A stretch of DNA of 64,000 bases from Caprella mutica. Taxonomy: Eukaryota > Arthropoda > Malacostraca > Amphipoda > Caprellidae. The first letter of the stretch is position 1; the number at the start of each line of letters is the position of its first letter. The position numbers were made by a program, and so were the translations under genes. Under the pieces are notes generated by a model that was given only the letters and a program-made list of their open reading frames with translations, was not told the origin of the DNA and did not search any database. Below are positions 52,611 to 64,000 of this stretch, piece after piece. The stretch lies in assembly GCA_947561585.1 (NCBI GenBank), contig CANNZV010001586.1, positions 186,001 to 250,000 on the forward strand. Reading direction: 5' to 3'.

Positions 52611-54989
52611 TTCTTACTTACCTATATGAATGTACAAAATAATAAGGTAGGTATATTGTAACTATTCCATAATATAAAATAGTTACACCTCTTTTTATTT
52701 TCTATGGACCTTCTCAGAACCATCTCAGATTAATAATAAAAGAAAATTTTAAGGAATATCTAATAATATTTATATAACTTACTTATATAAATGTACAAAT
52801 AATAGGGTAGGTATAATTGTCGCTTAAAGTACTATAAAATATGATAAAAAAGGGTGTTTTTTTACCCTTAACTTTCATTGATATCTACATGCAAACTAAT
52901 AACTAATACAGAATTAATAATCGTTTATTAAACTGAAAACAATATAAAAATAAATTATTTCATTTCCTGATTCTTATTTTTTCAATAAAGTAATATTAGA
53001 ATATAGTATAGTCACACCTTTTTCAAATTTCTATTGAACTTTTCTAATCAAAGAAAATGTGGCGGAAAAGGGTAACAAAATCAAAATACTGAAAATCTAA
53101 AAACAATATATTGAGTGTTGACTGTCAATTGTAATACCTCTAAATATAATCAATGTTTGACTGGATAGTTGGTCGACGAATAAAATATTTGTCAAATAAT
53201 ATAATTTAAAGAGTATTTTGTAGCGAGCTGCAGTCCGGTAGAACGGACAATTTTTGTGCGTTCTTTCAAAGATCGTCCGCTGTAAGGGAATTGTATTATT
53301 AAACTAATGTTTAGGATCATTATTCTCTAAACCACATACAATTAGGTTCAATATATCCTTTTTCGATATCTTTACTTTTATGATCAGATGAAGATTGATT
53401 TACTTTCGTAATTTTTCTTTATTTACTTTGCGGTCCGAAATACTATTTTTAATGATTTACTTCTATTATTGGTTAAAGATCGTTCAGTTTCATCCACTCG
53501 ATTGCATCTTGTGTACTTTCGTTTGATTTCAATGGGAGACCAGTTGTCTCATAGTAGGATATGTCTCCATCTTGAATTATGGAGAATAATAAATTTGGTA
53601 TCTGATTAAGTAATAAAAAGTAGTAATAAAGCTTGTTATATTGATTATTATATTTACAAGGCTAAATGTTTGAAAGTAAAGGAAGTAGAAATTAAAGTGC
53701 TATGCTTATTTATTTCTACGATCTTAATATTTTAGATGTTTAGTTGTTTACTTTAACGGTCCGAAATTTTTAAGCAGAAAAGAAATCGATCAAGTATTCT
53801 GTTCACAATTAATTATATAAGAAATATTCACATACAACTCTCTCTTAGTACGAATACTTAGTACTAATACTACTTAGTAGGTATCTCTCGTGTATACAAT
53901 TATACAATATACATGACTATTCAAATACAAAGTGTTATAAAATTAACAGTTCTCTAGATCGAAAAAATGTTATGATATATGAAAACTATTAGTAAGAAAT
54001 ACTTAATTAGGTACTTGGATTCTTTATATTGATCCATTGCTTGGAGTTATCTTTGTTATTGTTTTGAATTTGTTGGATCTAGTTAACCTATTGAATAATT
54101 GGACTTTTTCTTTGCTTGAAATTCAAAGGGTAGAAGAAGAACGAAAATTAATCTTAAATTAAATATTATAATAGAAGAAAGAGCCAAATTTGAAATGGTT
54201 TGTAGTTTTGTATCCAGTAACCCTTAGTTCTATTGAATAGAGAAAAAAATAGAGCGGAGATTACCTTTAACGTTTATATAATGAGTTTCTTCAATTTTAT
54301 ACCTTTAGGCATTGCACGAATATTAAATTGATTATACCTACCATAGTTCTATACCAATAAATGCTATAGAAGTAATAGAGCTGAGGTTAGAAAAGGTTGG
54401 ACAGATTTAAACATTTAACTTAACTATTGTAAACCATATAATATACGTTAAGGTAAATAGACATATATTGTTATTTACATTTTTAACATCTTGTATCAAC
54501 CCTCAAAAGTCCACAGAGAGCTACCTATTTTAATTACAAATTCTTCTTTAAAGTCTCCTGCTGACTGGCAACTCTGTTCACAAGTTGAAAAATGAGACTA
54601 CCTACCTTCTTAGACACAACTAAATTGAAATGTTTTTCTTATCAATAACTAACTAGGTATTGGTTAAATCGTATTATTTCAATTATTTTATTTCTTAATA
54701 GTTATTCATAGGAACTAGAGTAGAAGAGTTTAGCTGTCAACTAGTAATGCACTCAAAACAGCTTGTTTAGGTTCCTAGCATCTAGGTAGAATAGGTTTAA
54801 GAAGCTATATTTTATACATAAGTGAAAGAAGAGAACAATATAAACACACCTGAATTATATCTATATATTTGAATAATAGGTTCAATCGCATTTTTTACTA
54901 TTTATCTAACGAAACACTTATAAATTGACTTTAAACTTCACGATATAAACATGCAAATACGAGATATTATGAGCCGCTGAGATACAAAC
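52611..54989. other. No gene seen
   Basis: 2.4 kb of AT-rich sequence. I find no ORF of substance, tandem repeat or inverted ends. CGGTCCGAAAT occurs at 53432 and 53757 without further structure. Confidence 0.45.
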
Positions 54990-55165
54990 GAAACATGTGT
55001 CAAACAGAGTATTTTAATCATTAATCTTTGTAATATTTATACTGGAATAACTGTCACGTGACAGAAATTGTGTTTTGTCTAGTGCTAGGTCTTTCCTAAA
55101 GAGTTTCAAAAATATTTTAGTCTAATAGTACGACGTTGGTCTACTATGACGGTTTCCTGCATTGC
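54990..55165 (-). mobile_element. Right-end fragment of the pogo-like MITE
   Basis: Diverged copy of about 5490-5650 (GTGACAGAAATTGTGTTTTG, GTTTCAAAAATATTTTAGTC, TTGGTCTACTATGACGG). The left end is missing. Confidence 0.6.
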
Positions 55166-55197
55166 GATGCCCATTGCATTCATTTACAGGGTGTCAA

Positions 55198-58100
55198 TCA
55201 TTGTTTCTTCAATTTAAACCTCAGTCTACATTGTAACTTCATTAATATTCTATAAATGAAAGCAAAGATACAGAATATAACTGTAAAATATAACAACAAT
55301 ACATCAAGTGAGTGGTACTGAAATGTGTTGAGGAATCTGTTGCGTATTTTAAGGTGGTCCGCCCCTTGCGTCTGCATAACATGTTCAAGTAGCCAAATCG
55401 CTTTTTCTCGAGGGCGTGGACTGAAATGACGCATGGCTCTGCTAAGGCGAGAAATATTCTCTGTGTACCTGAAAGAAAACCTTTTAGTGATATTTCTATT
55501 ACAAAACCTGCGATGTGAAGCTTAACATCAGGATAATTATTGTCGGTAACTTACGTTTTGTTCTTCAACACTTCGTTCATAGCATCGAGTAAAGTATCTT
55601 CGTCATCATGCTTACTCAGAGCTACAAGGACATTCTTTTCCTTGAGTCTCAACATACCATCCATCTGGTCTAGGAAAATTGGTATTCCAACCATTGGAAC
55701 GGAGTGTTCAATAGCTTCCATTGCTCCATGCATACCGCAGTGCGTGATGAAAAGTTTTGTAGATGGATGAGCTGAAAAATGGGAAAACATAAAATTTCCA
55801 AACACACCCACTTTTTCTCTAATGCTGATAACTCTCACTTACCCAGGACATCAGATTGTGGCATCCAATGAACCACCATTACGTTATCAGGAATGTATGG
55901 AACCTTGCCATTAACTCTCATAATAACCTGTGAATTGTAAAACAAATATGAAAAATCAAATACCTTCCACCAACATGTCAACAAGATAAATAATTCTATT
56001 CATCAAAATACCCTCTGTGGTAGTCGTGCAAATGCATTCAGGAATCGCTGGATTACTTCATTAGGTAGGATGTTTGTATCGAAAGAGGCTCCCATTGAAA
56101 AGACCACAACACCTTCCTTAGCCCCATCAATGAACTTTTCTATGTCCTTTAACAAAATACAAAATTAAAAGCTATTCACGGATTATGTTCCTCAAAACCA
56201 AATAATTGAAATAGCTAATTCTCAAAATAGTACCAATGGTAATTTTTTTGGTTCTGGTATGTGAAATCCTCCAATTTCAAGAAATGTCGGGGGCAAACTT
56301 CTAGGAAAATCTAACGCTGGATGAGAGTTGATAATTGCTCCAGATAGATTTGCTAGCAGTGTAGATGGATATGGGGTATCGGGAAAATAGCTCTGTACGT
56401 GGTAGTTGGTTATCAGGAAAGTCACCTGAAAAATACGAAAAAAGTTAATAGACAATCTTAATAATCCTATTGATTAGATTATATGATTAATTTACCTCCA
56501 TTTGAATCGTCATGTAGATGTGGATAAACATGTTCCAAACTCTGTCTGTATAAGTCATTGGGCTGCTGGTCTGTGAGTAGATGTACGGAATCAAAGATAG
56601 AGGAGAATTGAAACCCATTGTGTACATCGGCTCAAAACCTCCATATGTACAGGGCCAGTAACCGACAGCAGGCACATCTGAAGAGTTCGAATGAAAAAAA
56701 AAGTCAAAATGGTTCTTAGAGTTGGACATTATTTCAATTTTCTCAAATTTTATTAGTTGTTCTGAAGATTGAATCCTCACCTAGATGATGAGCCAGAGCC
56801 AAACTGCACTCATTAAAGAACAAATCTACAATAACCACGTCATATTTCCTAGCTGTCAACTTCTTCAGAAGACTCTCATTGCCAAGCAGCACTTTACAAT
56901 AGGCTGCGACAACCCTTGCTTCTTTTAAGTCTAACGCAACAAAATTGAACTGGCTGCCCTGCTCCCAAGTCTTTAGAGGCATTTCGAACCTGCAAGTAAG
57001 ATGTGTTTCATTGAATTTAATTTATCAAAGAAATATTTATTGCCGATATTCATTATCAACGGACATCTTGTTTAATAGATTGTAAATTTGTAGTTATAAA
57101 ATATTCAGATCGAATTGTTATTTGAGGTTATTTTTTTTTGTAACTCTGAATAAAGAAGTGTTATTTAATATTTCTTCATTAACTCAAGAGGTTTTAGAGA
57201 TCAACAGAAATGTTGGACTGTTAAAAAAAAGCTTATTGCTGACAGAGGATATGTTGTGGTGTTAAATGGGATGTTTAGTTTGAATTTAAAAAAATAGTTT
57301 CTGTGGTTCTCCTTTTAGTTCCAGATGTCCCTATGTGGTTAATACTGTGGATATAACGATCTTGGATAGTATCTTGGATACTATCTTGGATAGTATCTTA
57401 GTTCTTAACATAAATCGAATTTGTTATTTCTGCTTCAATATAAATTAATGAGAAGGTTAGGTAATTATTGGAGGAGTTATTTTGTTTGTCAGAAAATACT
57501 TTCTCCTTCAACATTACGTCGAGAATTCATGCTTCACTTCAAGATCAGTGGCCAGCTAAATCTTACCATATGAAAAAGCTCACAAGAGTTCGTGATCATT
57601 TCAATGAGACTGGTTCCGTATATAAGAAAAAATAAAATAAATAAATAGGACATAAGCAGTGATTCAGAGGTGAAGAGTTTCTTTTAAGAAACTTCCAGTT
57701 ACACTATCAGAAAAGTTTATCAGCAAATTTCACCAACCAAAACCACGTTGTGGAGAGTCGTTAGATATGAAATTCATTTTCTTTTAAATCATTACAAATC
57801 AGTGCAACTATTAAGTCAGGTCCACAAAGCACAGATAAGGCAGTTTTGTCAGTGAATTTTGCAAATCACATCCAAGATTGTCGATACAATCGTTTGGACT
57901 TACGAGAAGATCTTCTGACTCCATTATAAAAAACCACATCGAAAAAAGACGAAGTGTGGACTAATGAAAATCCTCCAAATATCTGAGAAGCAAATAATAG
58001 GTATGATGTTAAGTTAATGATCTTCGTTGCTATTATTAATGGAATGGTTCCAATTATTCATGCATTTCTTGACGATTATGGCAACTACTCATTGGTAAAT

Positions 58101-61100
58101 GGTGTTTTATACCTCAGATTTTTCCAGGACGTTATTTGACACAGATTGTTGCATTCTGCAACTCGATCTTCACTTTGGTGGATGCAAGACGGCGCTCCAC
58201 CATATGCAGCACAAGAATATTACTTTATGAAAAGTTTCGAAGTGAGTCATTAAAATCCACAGCCATCACATAGTCCTTTCAGACTTTCACTTCTGCGCTG
58301 CTGCACAAACTCGAGTTTATAAGGAAAACAGATTCCTTTGATTCTCTTACAAAATTGGTTCGAAGCTTCGTTGAAAGATATAACAGGAGATTCTCAAGAA
58401 AGTTTAGAAGAATGTTCTGAAGCGTGCGTCGTTCTGTCTTCAAACTTGAGGGGGTCATTTTCATTAATTTTTGTAGGGCCTCAGGTGATGTGCTCCATAT
58501 GATTTAGGACAAAAATGTTTAATGATCATATATATAATCATAAGAATCCAAGTGATGTATCTATAAGGGCTTTTGACGTAATTTAAGTGCTTCTAATTTG
58601 CAATTTAATAATGACGTTTCTGATGGATCACAGTGTATACTTCATTTAAACATTAGTTGTGTTTTAATGCCATTTTTTGTAACGATAATGAATTTTGATA
58701 CTTGAATTGAACAATTTAATTACTTATTTGACAAATATCGTTAAAACAGGAAATTTAACAAATTAACAAATCTGCTGTAAATTCTTGCCCACCTTGTTGA
58801 ATGACCGCTCAGAATTACTTAATTACCACTCTGCCAAGTAAGTGAAATATAAATATGGAACCAGAGAAATTTCCAGATGATTATTGCATATACAGGGTGT
58901 TCCAGAATATTTGCAACTCATGTTAGTACAAATATTGATGTTTGGTTTCTTATTTTTCTCGATTTGCATAAAAGAGACCTAACAACGAATATTCTACAAT
59001 CAGACTAATTTAAAATGCCTTTGACTAAAGAGAAAAAGTAGTTTGCTCCACTACTTATATGGAGAGAAATCTTTCCAAACAGTGCAAGCCAAATATCGCA
59101 GAAAGTTTCACTTCAAGAATTTTCCCACTAAAGCTAAATTTATCGTTGGGTTCACAAATTTGGAGCTACAGATTCAGTCGAGAACATCAACAAGAAAGTA
59201 GTCCCATCCAAATCTGTCAGGAAGCTGACTCTCTTGTAATTACAAGAAATTTTTTTCAAGGTTAACTATCAAGGGCCTATTTTTCCTAAGCTCCTCCTAC
59301 TTTTTCCACGAGAATATAAGAAAAAACGATATAATTCTTATTTATTTCAGTCGGTATCCATGATACCTGCAGGTATCATGGATACCAACTGAAATAAATA
59401 ATAATTTTATTGTTTTATCTTATATTCTCGTGGAAAAAGTAGGAGGAGCTTAGGAAAAAGTCTGGTGGAAAGACTTAAAAAACCCTACGTGTGTACGGCT
59501 CTTTAACAGCATCTCATTCTCAGGAACGAACATTGAACAATCCTCTGTTACGAACAAATCAAAAGGTTGCAGTGGAGGAGTTCTACTGTAATGATGACAT
59601 TCGGTGGAATTAGTAATCCGTCTATTATCAAGTTGTGGGTTTTGAAATAGATTTCAAATGAAATGTGTTTTATCAAATTTCATTTATACGTTAATCCTAA
59701 TGAAAAATTTGCATATTTTGTAAAATATTATAGCTATCTACTCAAAGTACTATTACCAATGAATACTTCATTACGAATTATACATCAGCCTTTTACAGCC
59801 AAGAATTTATAATGAAACTAGATTACGTGCATTCATGAAAGATTTGCATGAAACTTCACCACCGCTTATGAAAGATTTTGACCATCAAATAATATTTGAG
59901 TTTTAAATGACCTTGACCTCAACCTTTGACCTGTTCCCTCCCAAAATCTAATTAACTGGTAGCTGGATAATGACCAATCGTCCCACCAAGTTTCATACAA
60001 TTTGGTTGAATATTTTTTGAGTTATTCAGTTATAAATGGCCTTGACCTTGATATTTGACATTTGACCGGATCGCTCCTAATATTTTACCAGATGGTTCCT
60101 GGATATAGACTAATCGCTTGATAAAATGTCATGCAATTTGATTGAATACTTTTGAACTAATAAGTTATAAATGGCTTTGACCTTTATATTTGAACTTTGA
60201 CCCGATCGATCCCAAAATCTAACAAAATGGTTCCTGGATATTGACCAATCGTCCCACCGAGTTTCATTCAATATGGTTGAATAATTTTGAGTAATGAATG
60301 TCTACCAGCAGGTTCCTGGAATTTGAACAATCGTCCCACCAAATTTTATGCAATTTGGTTCTATAGTTTTGGAGTTATGCGAATAACAAAATGATAAAAA
60401 AATATATGTTATCTAAATTATAACCTTTCTCTTTCTGCAAAGGTAATCAATCTAGCTTTTCCTTAATTTCTAGAAAGTTGAAATAAAATTCATTCGTATT
60501 AACAAGCGTTAATACTACTCTAGGAAATACCTAGTATATAGATATATATAGAATTTGGTGATCTTCTATCGAATCTACCGCTTGTATTTTCTGAGCTGAA
60601 GTTTAATTTTCAAGTTTTCCTTACCTAGCATTCCTTTCCTTGGTGAAGTGAGGTAGTTTACCATCCACGTTGTGTATCTTTAAGATATGTTCTGTGATGT
60701 TAGGATGACGGACTCTAGGAAGATTTGGGTCCATCCTAACTACGGTCACCTGGAGAAACGAGGAAGATGTTATTATGCATCTGTTATTCTCTAGTTTGTA
60801 TTTCTTTAAATTAATCATTAGTTTTTTTTTCTTTAACTTATTTTTGGAGTTCAATTAACTTATACCTATTAATAATGTTATTCACGATTGCAAAATAAGT
60901 ATATCTGCCTATAGCTACCAAATTAGAATTATAATTTGGTAAGTACGTGATCGACATCAAATTTCTTCCTTCAATTAACTCTGGACTTTGAACTACAATA
61001 TGTTGGTATATACAATATTAGTATCTGATACTCGAATCATTAGAGTCTAAAATAATGAATAATTATATTACTTGACTGATTCAGTAATATATATTTTTTG

Positions 61101-61472
61101 TTCCCAATTCATTGTGTCAATCCATTGAAAGGTTATTTACTGACACTGTGACCCTTTGCCACCAAGTCCAAACTAAGAGGTCTTAGCGCCAAGACGTGCG
61201 ATGGTGCGAACATTGGGTGTAGCATCAGAATATTACCACATTCTGCAACCTGGCACCCGCTTAACAGTATCAAAATGGGGCACCATCTGTAATGAAAAGA
61301 GAAAGATACGTTGTACTTAAAGTGGATTAGGTATAATATGAGCTACCTAAGCATAAATTAATCTGAATAAAGACTTAGAAAAGTAATGCTAAATAAAGTT
61401 AACGAATCTATTATTTTCAAGTATAAATTCAGGTAAAGCTCGTGTAACGGACGATCTCAACGTGAACACCAT
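55198..61472 (-). CDS. UDP-glycosyltransferase (UGT), complete, 10 exons
   Basis: Minus-strand exons: 61472-61462 (tentative start), 61286-61145, 60749-60625, 56989-56781, 56677-56496, 56425-56234, 56146-56012, 55927-55843, 55771-55555, 55468-55198 (TGA). They total 1569 nt, 522 aa, the normal UGT length; phases agree. Seen: signal peptide (MVFTWCPILILLSGC), catalytic His34 in APSHV and Asp148 in IVDLFF, then the C-terminal UGT signature from W353-MPQ356 through FITHCG (368-373) to D395-Q396. A membrane helix (about 489-505) is followed by a short basic tail ending KLKKQ, a KxKxx ER-retention motif. By family knowledge it transfers sugar from a UDP-sugar to small lipophilic acceptors on the luminal ER side; the acceptor is unknown. 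The signature has HCG where most UGTs have HGG. Intron 3 (3.6 kb) contains dead mariners. Confidence 0.92.
57530..58460 (+). pseudogene. Degenerate mariner transposase in UGT intron 3
   Basis: Plus-strand frames read VWTNENPPNI, EANNRYDVKLMIFVAIINGM, VNGVLYLRFFQDV and WWMQDGAPPYAAQEYYF, which are DDE-region blocks of mariner transposases. Many stops and shifts; no clear TIRs. Confidence 0.75.
58893..59250 (+). mobile_element. Left end and N-terminal fragment of a mariner
   Basis: Starts CAGGGTGTTCCAGAATATTT after TA. The coding remnant reads KYRRKFHFKNFPTKAKF (about 59090-59140), the helix-turn-helix region of mariner transposases. The right end was not found in place. Confidence 0.7.
59279..59460. 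repeat. 182-bp near-perfect palindrome
   Basis: The arms TTTTTCCTAAGCTCCTCCTA and CCACGAGAATATAAGA pair with their inverses at 59400-59460. The centre is CCTGCAGG (59366-59373) inside GATACCTGCAGGTATC. Mismatches are mostly small indels in an AT-rich section. No spacer, so it could extrude as a cruciform. Probably a hairpin MITE. Confidence 0.85.
59817..60455 (+). repeat. Dispersed TGACCTTGACCTTTGACC repeat, copy 3
   Basis: Runs from ACTAGATTACGTGCATTC to TTTCTGCAAAGGTAA. Five internal subrepeats with GACCTTGACCT and GACCAATCGTCCCACC. In UGT intron 3. Confidence 0.8.
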
Positions 61473-62116
61473 CTACAAAAGACAAAAATTATCAATTTTA
61501 AGACACACATCTCCTACAACGACCTCTTTTAATCATATGGTTTAACATATATTTTATTCGTCTACCAAGAATCTATTTATATATTAATTATATTCGGAGG
61601 TATTACAATTTACAATCAACAATCAATGTAGGGGAGAACCGGGAGCATTCGGACACTTTTTGGGAAAAATGAATAATCTGTAAACTAATTCGAATTTAAC
61701 TATATAAAGATTTCTATATGTAGATAAATCATTTTACTTCAATTTTATTAAGACCGTTTTACAGTTTAAACCTCCATTCGAAAGTTATAAGACAAAATGT
61801 AAGAGAGATTGAAGTGTCCGAATGCTCCTTCCTAGAGGGAGACTTCGGACAAGCTGTGAGGATGATTCGGACACAATAAAAATGGTTAAAACATTGGAAA
61901 TTTGGGTAATCAAACGATAGGATTGAATTCGGATCTACTAATTTATATGAAATAAACCATAATGACTTGTTATTCACAGTAATAATTCATCGTATTTGAA
62001 ATTTTATCATAATAATATTATTGTAAAGATTGAACATTTTCTCCAACAAATATAGATAGCCCATTCACCAAAATTAGTAAATTCCATTTTAAATATTTCA
62101 TCGAACGTTTAAAGTA
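61473..62116. other. UGT upstream region with CATTCGGACAC-type repeat
   Basis: The promoter of the UGT should be here, but no core element is certain. 61629-61660 reads AGGGGAGAACCGGGAGCATT then CGGACAC, and 61809-61880 has GTGTCCGAATGCTCC and ATTCGGACAC. This looks like the left end of a TIR element whose right end is not in the window. Confidence 0.4.
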
Positions 62117-63443
62117 AGGAAGGATGGTCATCAATGGGACACTGGGACATGAGGAATAATTTTTTTATTTGAGGGTAATTTGTAACTAAATCTTAGTGGT
62201 AAATTAGGCATACTTCAGTGCATTCACTCGCATTGCATTCAGCGGTTGGGGTGCAGTCAGCCCTGTGTAAAAGCGAAAACGTGTTTTAGAGGTGGAACTA
62301 AATTTTCCGTACTTCGTTTCAATTGTTATAAATCTGTTAATTTAACGTATAATGCTTACGGCATTTTTACATAATATTAAGTAATATGTAAAAAATATGA
62401 TCATATGAAAGGATTGCCTTTATACTTTTGTAGTTGAGCTGCTATACCCAAATGTTTTCAAAATGGCGTCATGGTGATCATTGGGACAGAAAATTTGGTT
62501 AACAATGGGACAGTGACATATTGTCAACCAAACTGTCTAGGTACTCCATATGAATCAATAAATATATTTATTTTTGATACAATAACGTGAGCTGTAGCTT
62601 CAGAGCTTCTTGTAGAAACAAAGCTTCCAGCTGAAGCTTGACTTTCGACCATGTTCAAGGGCTTTAGCAATCTGACGTCATCACAAAGCACATCATATAG
62701 AAAACAAATTTCACTGATAAAAGAAAAATACGCAGCATGATTGCAACGGATACACCAAAGAAAGAAGAGCTTTTTGCTGGTGCCACTAAGGATAAGGCCT
62801 TCAAAATCTCTTCATAAAGTATTCGCCGTAGATGTCCTGTGAACTATTGTTCTTGGTCTCGTATATTACTCTTAATTTAACTGATCCATTCGTCTGAAGA
62901 ACTTAAATCTCTACCGAAAACGTTGTAAATGAAGGTTTATGAACTTGTTGAATTTGATTTTATTTCTCAAACGTATTCTGTTGGCCAAAAGCATGAAAAA
63001 GATAAATACGAAATATTGATGTTAGGCGAAGATTCGTGTGGAATGAGCTTAATTTTACAAATGTTCCTGGCATGGCATCGGTGAGGCTAGAGGACATTAA
63101 ACTGATATGATATGAACCAACTGAGTGTCGGACAACATGAAGAGATAATTTGAACTTGAAATTTGACCATAACCTCAACAATATACAAGTTTGATAAACT
63201 GTCCCATCGTTCACCAGGGTATGTCCCATTGTTCACCAGTGCTGTTATACAATGTGACAATATTTTTGTTTTTTATTTAATTTTTTTCTAGTCAACAGAA
63301 TATGTGATAGCATTCGAGTTAGTTTCATTTTATAAAGGAATATTTATATTACACATGGATTTTTTATTTTTCATACTTTGCTTATAGTAAATGAAATATC
63401 AATCTTACTGTGTTTTTTGTCCCATTGATAACCATCCTCCCCT
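62117..63443. mobile_element. TIR element with ATCAATGGGACA ends
   Basis: Left AGGAAGGATGGTCATCAATG and the inverse of AGGGGAGGATGGTTATCAAT at the right. Internal repeats of GGTGAACAATGGGACA type occur at 62473, 62500, 63196 and 63220. TA flanks are plausible. No recognisable transposase; the short ORFs have no family features. Confidence 0.6.
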
Positions 63444-64000
63444 ATAGTCCATAGGTGTAGATCTTGCTACACCTCCTATTTCAGAAGCTTTTCTGACAGA
63501 TAAACCTTTTTAGAATTCATGAAAAGTTTTTTGAATACCTTCTTTAGTACGTCCTCTATCAGCTTTCCTTTATAATGAAAAGGCATGAATACGATCGTCA
63601 AACTGTCAAATAAAGACACTAATATTAAAAATTGCAACTAATCTTATAAGCGAATGCTATGTCAATTAAAATAATTAACTTCAAGTTCAGAATGTCCTTT
63701 TTAATAAGAATTACTTCAATAAATTTTAATGGTAGACTGAATCGGATACATAAAGAAGGTTCGGACACCGTCTGAACCAACCTCAACAGAAGTGTCTTAT
63801 TCATCCCAAATGACACTTCAAAATTAAAAACATCACCTTTTTTCTAATTTCATTTGTATTATTTTTTTAACACACCAAACATAGCATAAAATATTGATAT
63901 AATTCATATCTTTTAGATTTAGAACCAGTTTCGTATTCATATAGTCCACAAACGATCCAATTGAATCACAAAAAATTACAAGAAAACAGTAAATTATACC
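63444..64000. other. No gene seen
   Basis: AT-rich to the end of the window. GTTCGGACACCGTC at 63760 recalls the repeat at 61650. Confidence 0.4.

Overview
The window is eukaryotic: AT-rich, spliced genes with GT-AG introns, and densely packed with nested transposable elements. The gene content (a UDP-glycosyltransferase with an ER-type tail, a tandem pair of dihydrodiol-dehydrogenase-like genes, a secreted glycine-rich precursor with furin-type sites) and the transposons (mariner/Tc1 DD37D, PIF/Harbinger, pogo-like MITEs, a CR1/Jockey-type LINE) suggest an arthropod, most likely an insect. I cannot name the order or species from sequence alone. There is one short assembly gap (13619-13642).

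Layout. 0.5-1.5 kb: a foldback-type element. 2.1-4.9 kb (+): DHDH-like gene copy 1, 8 exons, 334 aa. 5.0-5.7 kb: a pogo-like MITE. 6.0-11.2 kb: a 5.2-kb foldback element with arms of AATT-centred tandem units and several smaller elements nested inside. 14.4-16.9 kb (-): a 123-aa secreted glycine-rich prepropeptide gene whose first intron holds a dead mariner. 18.1-19.9 kb: a 32-bp satellite with a 640-bp higher-order period. 20.5-24.4 kb: a long inverted repeat enclosing an exon-like ORF, then a second foldback family. 27.1-32.4 kb: a composite terminal-inverted-repeat element holding a Harbinger MITE, a mariner and captured exon-like blocks. 32.7-39.8 kb (+): DHDH-like gene copy 2, also 334 aa, with a three-deep nest of foldback elements in intron 1. 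40.3-41.5 and 51.5-52.5 kb: two opposite copies of a GGGCCC-armed foldback family. 42.2-52.6 kb: one LINE split by five insertions, one of them carrying an intact DD37D transposase. 55.2-61.5 kb (-): a complete 10-exon UGT gene, 522 aa, with dead mariners in its large third intron. 61.6-64 kb: repeats only.

Functionally, the two DHDH-like oxidoreductases and the UGT fit phase I/II metabolism of sugars or xenobiotics, but no regulatory link between them is visible. The two DHDH copies are useful as a genomic ruler: each lacks insertions present in the other, so empty sites can be read directly.

The most distinctive signal is a set of at least ten foldback-type elements. They have no coding capacity and end in inverted arrays of short tandem units (many of form NNN-AATT-NNN). 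They are flanked by 9-bp target duplications, and several share a terminal GATTCTAGG-type motif or an interior core despite having unrelated arms. This resembles Drosophila Foldback/Mutator-like biology, with rapid turnover of the arm repeat.
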